Counted from the first letter of the stretch, positions 17,725-28,320 are shown. The stretch is 64,000 bases of DNA from Myxococcus qinghaiensis (GCF_024198215.1 NZ_JAKCFA010000017.1:207523-271522); one strand, 5' to 3'. A program made the numbers and translations. Notes: generated from the letters alone by a model not told the origin.

Positions 17725-19350
17725 ATGACCTCGGATGCCCCCTCTTCGAAGACCCCGGCCTTCAGCGCTGGCGTGGCCGTGAAGGGTCCGTGGCACCCCG
17801 ATTACGCCGAGGTCCTCACCCCGGACGCCCTCGACTTCGTCGCCCGCCTCGCGCGCGCCTTCGGCGAACGCCGTGAGGCGCTCCTGGAGCGCCGCAAGAC
17901 GGTCCAGGCATCCTGGCGCAAGGGCGAGCGTCCCCACTTCCTCCCCGAAACGAAGGCCATCCGGGACGGCCACTGGACGGTGGCTCCCCTGCCGCCGGAC
18001 CTCCAGGACCGCCGCGTCGAAATCACCGGCCCCGTGGACCGGAAGATGATCATCAACGCGCTCAACTCCGGCGCGAACGTCTTCATGGCGGACTTCGAGG
18101 ACGCCAACAGCCCCACCTGGGACAACGTCGTCCGCGGCCAGCTCAACCTCCGCGACGCCGTCCGCCGCCGCATCTCCTTCACCGCCGACGGCGGCAAGCA
18201 CTACGCGCTCAACGACAAGCCCGCCGTCCTCTTCGTGCGTCCTCGCGGCTGGCACCTGCCCGAGCGCCACGTCGAAATCGACGGCAAGCCCATCTCCGGC
18301 TCCCTCTTCGACTTCGGCCTCTTCTTCTTCCACAACGTCCGCGAGCAGCTCGCGCGCGGCACCGGCCCCTACTTCTACCTGCCGAAGATGCAGAGCCACC
18401 TGGAGGCCCGCCTCTGGAACGACGTGTTCCTGCTCGCCCAGGACACGCTCGGAATCCCGCGCGGCACCATCAAGGCCACCGTCCTCATCGAGACGCTCCC
18501 CGCCGCCTTCGAGATGGACGAAATCCTCCACGAACTGCGCGAGCACTCCGCCGGCCTCAACTGCGGCCGCTGGGACTACATCTTCAGCTTCATCAAGACG
18601 CTCCAGTCCGACACCAGCGTCGTCCTCCCGGACCGCGGCCAGGTCACCATGGACAAGGCGTTCCTCAACGCCTACTCGCAGCTGCTCATCCAGACCTGCC
18701 ACCGCCGAAACGTCCACGCCATGGGCGGCATGGCCGCGTTCATCCCCATCAAGGGTGACGCCGCCGCCAACGAGGCCGTGCTGGAGAAGGTCCGCGCCGA
18801 CAAGCTGCGCGAGGTGAAGAACGGCCACGACGGGACGTGGGTCGCCCACCCCGGCCTCGTCTCGCTCGCACGCGACATCTTCGACGCGAACATGAAGGGC
18901 GCAAACCAGCTCTCCAACAAGCGCGACGACGTCCGCATCACCGAGGCCGACCTGCTCAAGGTCCCCTCCGGCACGCGCACCGAAGAGGGCCTGCGCCACA
19001 ATCTCCGCGTCGGGATTCAGTACACCGCCGCGTGGCTGGGCGGCCTGGGCTGCGTGCCCCTCTACAACCTGATGGAGGACGCGGCCACCGCCGAAATCTC
19101 TCGCGCCCAGGTGTGGCAGTGGATTCACCATGGCGCCTCGCTCGACGACGGCCGCAAGGTGACGCCCGAGCTGTTCCAGACGCTGCTTCGCGAAGAGATG
19201 GCCCACCTGGACCAGGAAGGCGTCAACGCGAAGTACGGCGCAGAGCACGTCACGCGCGCCCGCGAGCTCTTCGAGCGCCTGTCCACCGCCTCCACCTTCG
19301 AGGACTTCCTCACCCTGCCCGCCTACGCGGCGCTGGATTCCACTCGCTGA
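17725..19350 (+). CDS. aceB: Malate synthase A
   Basis: A 541-residue enzyme of the glyoxylate shunt that condenses glyoxylate and acetyl-CoA to malate. Family blocks are visible: V-E-I-T-G-P-V-D-R-K-M-I-I-N-A-L-N-S-G-A, F-M-A-D-F-E-D-A-N-S-P-T-W, K-A-T-V-L-I-E-T-L-P-A-A-F-E-M-D-E-I, the N-C-G-R-W-D-Y-I-F-S motif and D-G-T-W-V-A-H-P-G-L. Length matches isoform A. The ATG at 17725 follows AAGGAG by seven bases. It is followed by isocitrate lyase after 47 bp and the two are surely one operon. The 150 bp upstream are notably AT-rich and should hold the promoter. Confidence 0.95.
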   Translation: MTSDAPSSKTPAFSAGVAVKGPWHPDYAEVLTPDALDFVARLARAFGERREALLERRKTVQASWRKGERPHFLPETKAIRDGHWTVAPLPPDLQDRRVEITGPVDRKMIINALNSGANVFMADFEDANSPTWDNVVRGQLNLRDAVRRRISFTADGGKHYALNDKPAVLFVRPRGWHLPERHVEIDGKPISGSLFDFGLFFFHNVREQLARGTGPYFYLPKMQSHLEARLWNDVFLLAQDTLGIPRGTIKATVLIETLPAAFEMDEILHELREHSAGLNCGRWDYIFSFIKTLQSDTSVVLPDRGQVTMDKAFLNAYSQLLIQTCHRRNVHAMGGMAAFIPIKGDAAANEAVLEKVRADKLREVKNGHDGTWVAHPGLVSLARDIFDANMKGANQLSNKRDDVRITEADLLKVPSGTRTEEGLRHNLRVGIQYTAAWLGGLGCVPLYNLMEDAATAEISRAQVWQWIHHGASLDDGRKVTPELFQTLLREEMAHLDQEGVNAKYGAEHVTRARELFERLSTASTFEDFLTLPAYAALDSTR

Positions 19351-19397
19351 ACCTTCGTCTTTCTTCAACCCTTCACCGCCGCACCGAGGAGCCTGCG

Positions 19398-20684
<1,287 letters not shown>

Positions 20685-20714
20685 TCGGGCGCATTTTCCG
20701 CTGATCCATCCGAG

Positions 20715-20766
20715 GGCCGTGGACTTGGGCACCGTGCCCGTAAGTCCGCGGCCTTCGGTCGTTTTT
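20715..20766 (+). terminator. Intrinsic terminator of the aceBA operon
   Basis: A long stem runs from GGCCG (20715) through GGACTT and GGGCAC to GTGCCC, AAGTCC and CGGCC (20753), with small bulges. A TTTTT tract follows at 20762-20766. It lies 30 bp after the aceA stop. Confidence 0.85.
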
Positions 20767-20884
20767 CCGCCGGGCAGGCAGGCTCCGAGCGCCGGGACGC
20801 AACTTCTCCCGGGGCTGGGCGATAATGTGGGCAGACCTCCGAGAATCGCGCTTCGTGCGCCCTCGGACCGCCAAGGAGCGCACC

Positions 20885-21319
20885 ATGAGCCGCATCAACA
20901 ACCTCACGGGTCCTCGGGTCCAGGTCCCCACGCCGCAGGCAAGTGCCGCGTCCTCGCGCGCGGGCTTCGGCTCCGTGCTGCAGCAGCACAACAACAACAT
21001 GCAGTCGGCGGCGAACCGCCCGGGTGACCCGCTGATGTCCACGGGTGGCCTCGTGGTGCAGTCGGCGCTCAACTCCGTGGGGGGCTCCTCGCACGGCGGG
21101 CTGCTGAACTCCTACCTGTCGGCCGTGGGCCGTCCGCCTGTCGCCAAGGACGCCAGCTCCGCCAACGGCGCGCAGGCCACGTCCACGCCGGCGGCGGGCT
21201 CCAAGGAAGCGGAGGAGCAGAAGGTGATGACGGAGCTGGCGGAGCTGTCGGCCGCGACGTTGAACAACTCCATCTTCCACATGGGCAACCGCATGAAGGT
21301 GTCGCTGGAGCGCGAGTAG
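20885..21319 (+). CDS. Hypothetical protein, low-complexity
   Basis: A 144-residue protein that I do not recognise. It starts M-S-R-I-N-N-L-T-G-P-R-V-Q-V-P, with an AAGGAG site eight bases before the ATG. The first 110 residues are rich in Ser, Ala, Asn and Gln and look disordered; the last 35 (E-L-A-E-L-S-A-A-T-L-N-N-S-I-F-H-M) can form an amphipathic helix. No signal peptide or membrane segment. An N-terminal disordered part with a helical tail resembles secreted or filament-associated small proteins, but I give no function. Confidence 0.7.
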   Translation: MSRINNLTGPRVQVPTPQASAASSRAGFGSVLQQHNNNMQSAANRPGDPLMSTGGLVVQSALNSVGGSSHGGLLNSYLSAVGRPPVAKDASSANGAQATSTPAAGSKEAEEQKVMTELAELSAATLNNSIFHMGNRMKVSLERE

Positions 21320-21322
21320 TCG

Positions 21323-21574
21323 CTAGCGCTTCTTCGTGGGCTTGCGCTCGGCGCGCTTGAGGTACTCGGCGCGCTGGCCCTGCTGCAGGTCTCCCTCCCC
21401 GTCATACGGATGCCCGACCTCCGTGCGCTGGCCGCCGTCCTGGCCACCGACGTCGTTGAGGAACTCGGCGCGTCCCTCGGCGGGGACGTGGTCGCCATCC
21501 GCTTCCGGGTCCTTCTGCTTCTCGGGGTCCAGCGGAATGCCGAGTGACTTCTGGAGATATTCCTTCGGGTCCAT
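21323..21574 (-). CDS. Small charged hypothetical protein
   Basis: An 83-residue, highly charged, probably disordered protein (many Asp, Glu, Lys, Gly), with M-D-P-K-E-Y-L-Q-K-S-L-G-I-P-L-D-P and a basic tail K-P-T-K-K-R. A GGAGCG site precedes the ATG. Similar short acidic proteins are common in myxobacteria without known function. It is convergent with the preceding gene (3 bp between stops). Confidence 0.6.
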   Translation of the reverse strand: MDPKEYLQKSLGIPLDPEKQKDPEADGDHVPAEGRAEFLNDVGGQDGGQRTEVGHPYDGEGDLQQGQRAEYLKRAERKPTKKR

Positions 21575-21675
21575 GGGTGTCGCTCCTTCGAGTGTGGCTT
21601 CAGCCCGTGACTCGAAGGTGGGGATGACCGGACACTTCGCGCAGCGAGGGAGCCGGCGAGCAGGCCTTCGTCACC

Positions 21676-22014
21676 TCAGTTGAGGTACTTCGGGCGAGGC
21701 GGCGTCGCGGGCTGCTGACGCATCATCTCCAGGCCCTGGCGGGTGAGGATGAAGCGCACCACGCCGGAGCCGCGCTCCGTCTCGATATCCGCCTCGAAGG
21801 CAGGGCCGGCGATTCCGCCGAGCGCCACGTCCTTGCGCAGGTTGCGCACCTTGCCGCTCAGCATGTCCCCGGCGACGTCCCTGGCGCCTTCTCCGCGCTC
21901 GTGCAGCTCGTACGCCGTCTGGTGCAGCGTCATGGCGAGCGAGGGCGTCAGCGGCTGGGAGCTGAAGAGGACGGAGATGAGCAACCAGTAGGGAGGGGTC
22001 TCGTCGGAGGACAT
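21676..22014 (-). CDS. Hypothetical protein
   Basis: A 112-residue soluble protein that I do not recognise. It begins M-S-S-D-E-T-P-P-Y-W-L-L-I-S-V-L-F and contains R-F-I-L-T-R-Q-G-L-E-M-M-R-Q-Q-P near the C-terminus. Hydrophobic pattern and length suggest one small alpha/beta domain. It follows the radical SAM gene on the same strand, with 61 bp between. Confidence 0.6.
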   Translation of the reverse strand: MSSDETPPYWLLISVLFSSQPLTPSLAMTLHQTAYELHERGEGARDVAGDMLSGKVRNLRKDVALGGIAGPAFEADIETERGSGVVRFILTRQGLEMMRQQPATPPRPKYLN

Positions 22015-22075
22015 CGCGTTTCCATCCTAAGCGCCTGGGCGCTCGCGGGCCCGACGAAGTGACGCGAGGGGGACG

Positions 22076-23359
22076 CTAGCCCGCCCGGGGCCTGCGTCGC
22101 GAGGCGATGCCCTCCGCCAGCGCCACCTGCTGCTTCCAGTGGCCATACAGCCGCCCCTGGGAGGCGAGCTTGTCCAGCTTGCGCTGCGTCTCCTCATCCA
22201 CCCGCCCCGGCGCGGCATCGCGATAGGGCGTGCCGGGCAGCGGCATGAAGGTGTGTCCGTGCACGCGCGCCCCCAGCTCCGCCAGCCGCTCCATGAGGAC
22301 GACGGTGGCCTCCACGTCCTCGGGCTCTTCACCCGGCAGGCCGAGGATGAAGTCCACGTTGGGGATGAAGCCGCCCTCCACGGCGAGCCGCGTGGCGCGC
22401 ACCACCGTCTCCACGTCATGCCCCCGGCGCGTGGCCTGGAGGATGCGCTCGGAGCCGGACTGGCCGCCGATGATGAGGTTGTCGTTGTGGACGTAGCGCT
22501 TGAGGACCGCGAGCGCCTCCGGCGTGACGTGCTCGGGGCGGACCTCCGAGGGGAAGGTGCCGTAGTACACGCGCCCGTCGGGAGCCATGGCCTCGCGCAC
22601 GGCGGCGAGCAGCTCCTCCACGGCGGCCAGGTTCATCGTCTCGTCGCCGGTGCCGTAGGACATGGACGTGGGCGTGATGAAGCGGATGTCCCGCCGTCCC
22701 GAGCGCCGCAGCTCCCGGGCCCAGTGCGCGATGTTGGGCACGGAGCGGTGGCGGAAGCGCGCCTTGCTCATGAAGGGCGTCTGGCAGAAACGGCACGCGT
22801 AGATGCAGCCGCGCGTGATTTCGATGGCGCCGTACATGGCGTTGCGCGCGGCGAAGGGAGGAAAGTCGTCGAGCTTCACGCCCTCGCCCCGCCCGTGCTG
22901 CACCAGCTTGCCGTCCTTCAGGTGGGCCACGCCGTGCGTGTCACGCGGGTCCTCTCCGCGCCGCACGCGGCCGAGCAGCTCGCGCAGCGAGTACTCCCCT
23001 TCCCCAATCGCGATGAGGTCGAAGCCCGCCTGGAGCGTCTGGACGGGCTCGGCCGTCGCATGCACCCCGCCGGCGATGCAGAGGACGGAGCGGCCCTCCA
23101 GTCGCTCACGCACCCACGCGAGCTCCTCCGCCGAGACGGCGAAGCTGGCCGAGTAGAAGGACCACGCGGCCACGACGGTGTCCCCCGCGTCCGCGCGCTC
23201 CTTCACGGTGGAGAGCAGCGTCTCCCGGTCGCGAGGGAAGAACAGCTTCACGTCCGCGAGCGCCGGGTCCGACTCGACGGCGCCCGCCAGCACGGTGAAG
23301 GCGTACTTGCCCGGGTACTGATAGCTGAGGACGAGAGAGACAGGACGGTGCGGCACCAT
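22076..23359 (-). CDS. B12-binding-domain radical SAM protein
   Basis: A 427-residue protein. Residues 1-150 look like a cobalamin-binding Rossmann domain (V-V-A-A-W-S-F-Y-S and I-A-G-G-V-H-A-T), though the D-x-H-x-x-G B12 ligand motif is not obvious. The radical SAM core begins at E-I-T-R-G-C-I-Y-A-C-R-F-C (C-x3-C-x2-C near residues 185-192), binding the [4Fe-4S] cluster, followed by F-I-T-P-T-S and later G-G-Q-S-G-S-E and L-G-L-P-G-E-E-P-E-D. This order resembles the TIGR04013/MiaB-like set of proteins of unknown substrate. I choose the ATG at 23359 (M-V-P-H-R-P); one at 23380 is also possible. Confidence 0.85.
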   Translation of the reverse strand: MVPHRPVSLVLSYQYPGKYAFTVLAGAVESDPALADVKLFFPRDRETLLSTVKERADAGDTVVAAWSFYSASFAVSAEELAWVRERLEGRSVLCIAGGVHATAEPVQTLQAGFDLIAIGEGEYSLRELLGRVRRGEDPRDTHGVAHLKDGKLVQHGRGEGVKLDDFPPFAARNAMYGAIEITRGCIYACRFCQTPFMSKARFRHRSVPNIAHWARELRRSGRRDIRFITPTSMSYGTGDETMNLAAVEELLAAVREAMAPDGRVYYGTFPSEVRPEHVTPEALAVLKRYVHNDNLIIGGQSGSERILQATRRGHDVETVVRATRLAVEGGFIPNVDFILGLPGEEPEDVEATVVLMERLAELGARVHGHTFMPLPGTPYRDAAPGRVDEETQRKLDKLASQGRLYGHWKQQVALAEGIASRRRPRAG

Positions 23360-23418
23360 GAGCGCCCACCATGATGCCACACGCCCCAGTCCACGAGGAC
23401 GCCGAGAGAGCAGGCGCT

Positions 23419-25011
23419 TCAGCGAGCGGCGGGCGTGGGCCGGACGAGGTCGAGCACCTTGCCGGTGAACTCGGAGAACTCCAGGACGTCCTCGGGAACG
23501 CGCCCGTCATAGTCCGACATGCGCACGGCCACGAGGTCGTACTTCGGCAGCACCAGCACGCGCTGTCCGCCCTGGCCAATCGCCGCGAAGCCGCTCGGCG
23601 GGCCCTCCACCTGCTGCTTGAAGCTGTAGGGGGCGGACTTCTCCAGGAAGTCTTCAAGCAGCGAGGCGTCTCCCAGCTTCTCCACGAAGGTGGTGAAGAA
23701 CGCGCCCTGCGGAATGGGACGGTCCGCGATTTCACGCAGCCGGGCCACAGCAGCCTCGGGGAAGCCATTGCGACGGGCCTGCTCCAGCGCGTCGCTGCCG
23801 AGCGTGACGGACATGCCCTCCTCGTAGATGAGCCACCAGAGCAGTCCCGCCGTCGGCGTGTGCGGCTGCGTGGGAGCACCACCGAGCGCCTGGATGTACG
23901 ACGCGCTCAGGATGCGCTGGCCCTTCCACGTGCCGCCCTGGAGCAGCATCTGGCCGACCTTGGCGAAGTCCACCGGATGCAGTTGCAAGCCCGACATGCC
24001 CACGGGGTTGCCAGACGGGTCCTTGTCCCAGCGGAAGTCACGGATGCCAAGCGGCGTGAAGAGCTTCCGCGAAAGATACACATCCATCTTCTCACCCGAC
24101 GCGCGCTCCACGATTCCCGCGATGAGATTGGTCGCCTTGTTGTTGTACGCGTGCTTGCTGCCCGGCTCGTCCACCACCTCCGAGTCCAGCGCGTAGCGCA
24201 CGAAGTCCTTGGACTCGTAGATGTCGTAGGCGGTGCGTTTCGCGGCCAGCCCCGACGTGTGATTGAGCAGGTGCTTCAGCGTCACCTTGCCCTTGAGGCC
24301 GCCCTTCCACTCGGGGAAGAAGGCGGAGACCGGGGTGTCCACGGACGGAATCTTCCCCTCGTCGATAAGCAGGCCGATGGCCAGCGACACCATGCCCTTG
24401 GTGGCGGACATGGACTCGATGCGATGCGTCTCGCCGCCGAAGTACCACTCCCCCACCAGCTTGCCGTGGCGCAGCAGCACCAGTCCCGCGGAGCCAGACT
24501 TCTCAGCGGCCTTCAGCAGTTCTTCCAACGCGGGCTCGGACAGTCCGGCCTCCTTGGGAGAACTCCGCTCCAGTCCAGCGCCCACGCCCCAAGCGCGCCG
24601 GGCCTCCAGTGCGTTCTTCCGAGCGCGCTCCACCAGCGCGTCGTACCCCGGCAGCGTGCGCAGCGGGGCCAGCCCCTCTGCGTGAAGCAGGCCCCCCGGG
24701 TTGGACAGTCCCTTGTCGAGGGCCCGCTCCAACCAGGTCATGGCCATGGCCGTGTCGCCCGAAGCTATCGCCATGCTCGCGGCGGCGCGAGCCACCTCCT
24801 CGAACTGGTGACCTGCCTCCCAGGCCTGCTGTAGCTCGGCATATCCCTTCGCCGCATCCCCCTCGCTCCGGGCCAGCCAGGCCCGCGTCATGGCGGCGGT
24901 GGCTTCGGGAGTGAGCTCCGCCGAGGCAGGGGGCGCTGGAGGAGAGACAGGCTGGGAGTGGGCACAGGCCAGCAGCACGCAGAGCGGCAGGAACAGGGCA
25001 CGTCGTGACAT
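23419..25011 (-). CDS. Serine hydrolase (beta-lactamase/penicillin-binding-protein family) lipoprotein
   Basis: A 530-residue exported enzyme. Residues 1-16 are a signal with lipobox L-L-A-C. Residues 35-130 are helical repeats of TPR or SEL1 type (A-W-L-A-R-S-E-G-D-A-A-K-G-Y-A-E). The catalytic domain has S-A-T-K (S-x-x-K, near residues 201-204), the N-H-T-S-G block, Y-N-N (Y-x-N) and a late G-Q-G-G-Q-R segment. This is class C beta-lactamase/DD-peptidase/esterase architecture; the substrate cannot be read. The frame upstream of 25011 continues open to 25413 but lacks a signal and overlaps the decarboxylase. Confidence 0.88.
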   Translation of the reverse strand: MSRRALFLPLCVLLACAHSQPVSPPAPPASAELTPEATAAMTRAWLARSEGDAAKGYAELQQAWEAGHQFEEVARAAASMAIASGDTAMAMTWLERALDKGLSNPGGLLHAEGLAPLRTLPGYDALVERARKNALEARRAWGVGAGLERSSPKEAGLSEPALEELLKAAEKSGSAGLVLLRHGKLVGEWYFGGETHRIESMSATKGMVSLAIGLLIDEGKIPSVDTPVSAFFPEWKGGLKGKVTLKHLLNHTSGLAAKRTAYDIYESKDFVRYALDSEVVDEPGSKHAYNNKATNLIAGIVERASGEKMDVYLSRKLFTPLGIRDFRWDKDPSGNPVGMSGLQLHPVDFAKVGQMLLQGGTWKGQRILSASYIQALGGAPTQPHTPTAGLLWWLIYEEGMSVTLGSDALEQARRNGFPEAAVARLREIADRPIPQGAFFTTFVEKLGDASLLEDFLEKSAPYSFKQQVEGPPSGFAAIGQGGQRVLVLPKYDLVAVRMSDYDGRVPEDVLEFSEFTGKVLDLVRPTPAAR

Positions 25012-25119
25012 GGAAGACTCCAGGGGAACCAGGAATGGGGTGTGGGGTACCGCGACCAGCAGCGGTGGCCTGGCGAGAGAACGACCCGCCTTCCGATGCA
25101 TTTCATTTCGCCATGTAAA

Positions 25120-25139
25120 GGGACACACCGACGTGTCCC
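25120..25139 (-). terminator. Hairpin downstream of the PLP decarboxylase
   Basis: GGGACAC and GTGTCCC form a 7-bp stem with a 6-nt loop; on the minus strand a short TTTA follows. It lies 40 bp past the decarboxylase stop and before the serine hydrolase gene. Confidence 0.5.
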
Positions 25140-25178
25140 CTCGCACCGCGAACCCCTTGGCTCTGTTCCCGGAGGACG

Positions 25179-26702
25179 TCAGCCGACGGCGGAGGCGAGG
25201 AGCTCCCACGCGGCGCGAACGTGCCGCTCCTGCGTCGTCGAAGCCCCGATGGCCATCCGCAGCACGTAGCGAGCAGGTGTCCCCTCCACCGCCGGCAATA
25301 CAGTGTGCGAGAGGAACACCTTGCCCGAGGCATTCACCCGCTCCAGCAGCTCCCGATTGCGCGCATCGGTGGCCTGGGGTGTCTCTGCCGGAAGCGGCTT
25401 CAAGCGGAAGCACACCAGCGACAAGGAGCGGGGCACGGCCACCTCGAAGCGCTCATCCTTCGAGACCCACGACTCGAAGCACTCGCCCAACCGCACATGC
25501 TCACGGATGTGGGCGCGCAGGCCCTGGGCACCATAGTGGCGAAGGACGAACCACAGCTTGAGCGCGCGGAAGCGGCGACCCAGCGGCACCTGCCAGTCGC
25601 GGTAGTCGATGACCGCGCCGCTCGTGCTCGCGGCGTTGCGCAGGTACTCCGGCGTCACGCTGAGCGCATCGAGCAGCGCCTTCCTGTCCCGCGTGTAGAA
25701 GGCATTGCAGTCGAAGTTGGTGAGCAGCCACTTGTGCGGATTGAAGGCGAGCGAGTCCACCCTCCCCAGGCCATCGAGCAGGTCCCGGTGCTCGGGGCAC
25801 ACCAGCGCCGCGCCAGCCCAGGCAGCGTCGACATGCAGCCAGGCGCCGGAGGCCCGTACGGGCGTGCGCGCCATCACCTCGCCCATCGCGCGAACCGGGT
25901 CCACGGCGCCGGAGGACGTGCTCCCCACCGTGGCGCAGACGAAGAAAGGCTTGCGCCCTGCCTCCAGGTCCTCACTGATGGCGCGCTCCAGCAGTTCGGG
26001 CCGCATCCCGTAGCGGGCATTCGTCTCGATGAGCCGCACGTGCTTCGTGTCCTCGGCGCCGTGCGCCACTCCACACAACATGGCCGCCTTGAGCACGGAG
26101 GAGTGCGCCTGCGTGGACGCATAGGCCACCCACTCGGAGTCGGCCGGCGCGCCGTGACGACGGGCTCGCTCACGCGCGGCCACCATGGCGACGAGCGTGG
26201 CCTCGCTCGCGGTGCCCTGGATGACGCTGCCTCCGGCGGCGGAGGTGGAGCGGAAGTCGTCGGGCAGGCCCGTCAGTTCCCCGAGCCAGTCGAGCACCCG
26301 CGTCTCCAGCTCCGTCGCGGCGGGACTGGTGGACCAGAGCATGCCCTGCACACCCAGGCCCGCTGACAGCAGCTCCCCGAGCACGGCGGGCCCGGAGGCA
26401 TTCGCCGGGAAGTAGGCGAAGAAGGACGGTGACTGCCAATGGGTGAGCCCCGGCAGGATGATGTCCTCCAGGTCCTTGAAGATGTCCTCCCAGCCGGACT
26501 CCCCCGCGAGCCCCTCCTCGGGAGGATGCGCGGGCAGCTTCGACGCGACGCCACCGGGCGCCACCTGCGAGCGCACGGGGAAGGACTCCAGCCGCGCCTG
26601 ATAGTCGGCAATCCAGTCCACCATCCGGTGGCCGAGCTTCCGGAACTCCTCAGGGCTCAAGTGGGGCACGCCTCCATCACCACCCGTCGAGTCGTCACGC
26701 AT
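25179..26702 (-). CDS. Pyridoxal-dependent aromatic-L-amino-acid decarboxylase family protein
   Basis: A 507-residue group II PLP decarboxylase. H-V-D-A-A-W-A-G carries the aspartate that pairs with the PLP ring nitrogen and N-P-H-K-W-L-L carries the Schiff-base lysine near residue 321. A-Y-F-P-A-N-A-S, S-T-S-A-A-G-G-S-V-I-Q-G-T-A-S-E and Q-A-H-S-S-V-x-K-A match DOPA/tryptophan/tyrosine decarboxylases. It would make an aromatic amine such as tyramine, tryptamine or phenethylamine; the exact substrate is not readable. Start ATG 26702 (M-R-D-D-S-T) is chosen; a start at 26753 is possible. Length is normal. Confidence 0.92.
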   Translation of the reverse strand: MRDDSTGGDGGVPHLSPEEFRKLGHRMVDWIADYQARLESFPVRSQVAPGGVASKLPAHPPEEGLAGESGWEDIFKDLEDIILPGLTHWQSPSFFAYFPANASGPAVLGELLSAGLGVQGMLWSTSPAATELETRVLDWLGELTGLPDDFRSTSAAGGSVIQGTASEATLVAMVAARERARRHGAPADSEWVAYASTQAHSSVLKAAMLCGVAHGAEDTKHVRLIETNARYGMRPELLERAISEDLEAGRKPFFVCATVGSTSSGAVDPVRAMGEVMARTPVRASGAWLHVDAAWAGAALVCPEHRDLLDGLGRVDSLAFNPHKWLLTNFDCNAFYTRDRKALLDALSVTPEYLRNAASTSGAVIDYRDWQVPLGRRFRALKLWFVLRHYGAQGLRAHIREHVRLGECFESWVSKDERFEVAVPRSLSLVCFRLKPLPAETPQATDARNRELLERVNASGKVFLSHTVLPAVEGTPARYVLRMAIGASTTQERHVRAAWELLASAVG

Positions 26703-26783
26703 GCGCGGTTCCTGGCACGGGCCCCGTGAAGCTTCAAGCGCGACCCAGGGCACCCTCCTTTCGGGAAACGGACTTATTCACGT

Positions 26784-26805
26784 TTTCCACACATTGTTAT
26801 GGAAA
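26784..26805. promoter_or_regulatory. Inverted repeat in an AT-rich intergenic region
   Basis: TTTCCA (26784-26789) and TGGAAA (26800-26805) are separated by 10 bp, within an unusually AT-rich 60 bp between the divergent decarboxylase and the secreted-protein gene. A possible operator or promoter element for either gene. Confidence 0.35.
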
Positions 26806-26857
26806 GACTCATGGTTTGCTCGGGGGCATGACTCCAGACACCACGAGACGTGCACCG

Positions 26858-28300
26858 ATGTATCGATTGACTCGAGGGCTCGGCCTGTACGGCGTACTCG
26901 CGCTGACCTTCGTCGCGCTGTGCTGGCCCACGCAGGCCCAGGCGCAGGCGTGGTCTCTGACGAGCGCCCAGCGACAGGCGTTCCTCCAGTACTACGCGCC
27001 CGTCATCCTCAAGCGCGGCAACGGGAACGACGGCCGGCATGGCTACGACTGGGTGACGAACTTCGACTTCGACCGGGATGGGAACTTCTCGAACAACAAG
27101 CTGAACTGGAAGCAAATCCCCCAGTACATCGACGCGTCTCGCACGGGCCCCAGCGCGTATTCCGGCTGGCGCATCCGCCCGACGCTCTACACGTCGCTCA
27201 TCGAGTTCATGGACGGTGGGAAGAACCTCGTCCTCATCTACCACGTGTATCACGCGCTCGATAAGAACGCGGCCGGGGACTACCAGCTCCACGACTGGGA
27301 GCGGGTGGAGATGCTCGTCCAGAATGTCGTCGGCAACCCGGGCAGCGGCGAGTCCGTCGCGTACGCGGTGGTGACGCAGCACAAGCGCAACGTAGTGCGC
27401 CGCGCGGGGCACGTGGACCTCAACTTCATGCAGACGGCCACGGGCAAGCATCTGCTCATCTGGCAGGCGGAGTGGTCCGACAAGCTGGCGGCGGCGCACG
27501 GGCAGGAGCTGCGCTTCTGCACGGACCCCTACTCGTTCTTCGCGGGCCGCATGGCGAGCGCGGGCAAGGCGGAGGCCGGGGTCAACAACGACGGCAGGAA
27601 GAACGTGCACTATGCCTTCGTGCCGGAGGGCTCCGCGGATGCGGTGACGGCGTTTGGCGCGCAGGCGCTCACGTATGCGACGGCGGACGCGCTGGCCAGC
27701 CGCTACGACAACGGGAAGTCCATCACCTGGCCCGGCGTGAAGCGAATCACCTACGAACTCCAGGACCTGGCGGACATCCTGCCCACGCACTGGCAATACG
27801 GCGGCTACACGACGCACTGGAAGGACACGTCCCCCATCGACTTCTGGCTGGAGAGCCCCATCGTCAATGAGGTGGGCCAGGCGGAGGTGAGCGCGGGGAT
27901 GCAGCGCTTCTTCCCGCAGACGCGCGACATCGAGAACGAGGATGACCGCGAGGGCTACATCGCGAAGAAGTGGCTGCTCGGCACGTTCGAGCTGAACGAC
28001 AGCGCCTCCGACTTCGGCGGCGGTGGCTCCAACGCGTTCCACGACAACGCCTATGCCAGCAGCGTGGCGGACTCACGCGGCCAGACGCGGGCGAGCGCGA
28101 GTGGCTACACCACCTCGCCGGGGGCCTTCTGGTGGCAGCACGACTACTTCGTGCACACGGGCTTCACGGACTCGAAGGACGGCGTGGAGCACGGCTTCTG
28201 GCTGCCGGGCGCGTGGTATTCGCCGACGAGCGGCGGCTTCGACGGGCGCTGGGTCCAGCTCTTCGAGGACCGCCCGGGCCTGGAGTCCGGGCAGCGCTGA
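26858..28300 (+). CDS. Secreted protein of unknown function (Vps62-like pattern)
   Basis: A 480-residue exported protein. Residues 1-30 are a Sec signal (L-Y-G-V-L-A-L-T-F-V-A-L-C-W) with cleavage after A-Q-A-Q-A. The mature part has Y-A-P-V-I-L-K-R near its start, Y-H-V-Y-H-A-L-D, H-D-W-E-R-V-E-M-L-V, a His/Asp-rich Y-G-G-Y-T-T-H-W-K-D-T-S and a C-terminal W-W-Q-H-D-Y-F-V-H. The order Y-A-P ... H-D-W-E resembles Vps62/Necrosis-inducing-type beta-sandwich proteins, a weak similarity read by eye. ATG 26858 starts the signal; ATG 26828 would add ten residues. Function unknown. Confidence 0.75.
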   Translation: MYRLTRGLGLYGVLALTFVALCWPTQAQAQAWSLTSAQRQAFLQYYAPVILKRGNGNDGRHGYDWVTNFDFDRDGNFSNNKLNWKQIPQYIDASRTGPSAYSGWRIRPTLYTSLIEFMDGGKNLVLIYHVYHALDKNAAGDYQLHDWERVEMLVQNVVGNPGSGESVAYAVVTQHKRNVVRRAGHVDLNFMQTATGKHLLIWQAEWSDKLAAAHGQELRFCTDPYSFFAGRMASAGKAEAGVNNDGRKNVHYAFVPEGSADAVTAFGAQALTYATADALASRYDNGKSITWPGVKRITYELQDLADILPTHWQYGGYTTHWKDTSPIDFWLESPIVNEVGQAEVSAGMQRFFPQTRDIENEDDREGYIAKKWLLGTFELNDSASDFGGGGSNAFHDNAYASSVADSRGQTRASASGYTTSPGAFWWQHDYFVHTGFTDSKDGVEHGFWLPGAWYSPTSGGFDGRWVQLFEDRPGLESGQR

Positions 28301-28320
28301 CACCGCGCCTCGCCCGTCCG

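Noticed and set aside
23419..25413. Longer start for the serine hydrolase
   Set aside because: The upstream part lacks a signal peptide and overlaps the decarboxylase gene; the lipoprotein signal begins at 25011.
25430..25560. Frameshift or inactivation in the decarboxylase gene
   Set aside because: The frame runs without interruption from 26702 to 25179 with all motifs in order.
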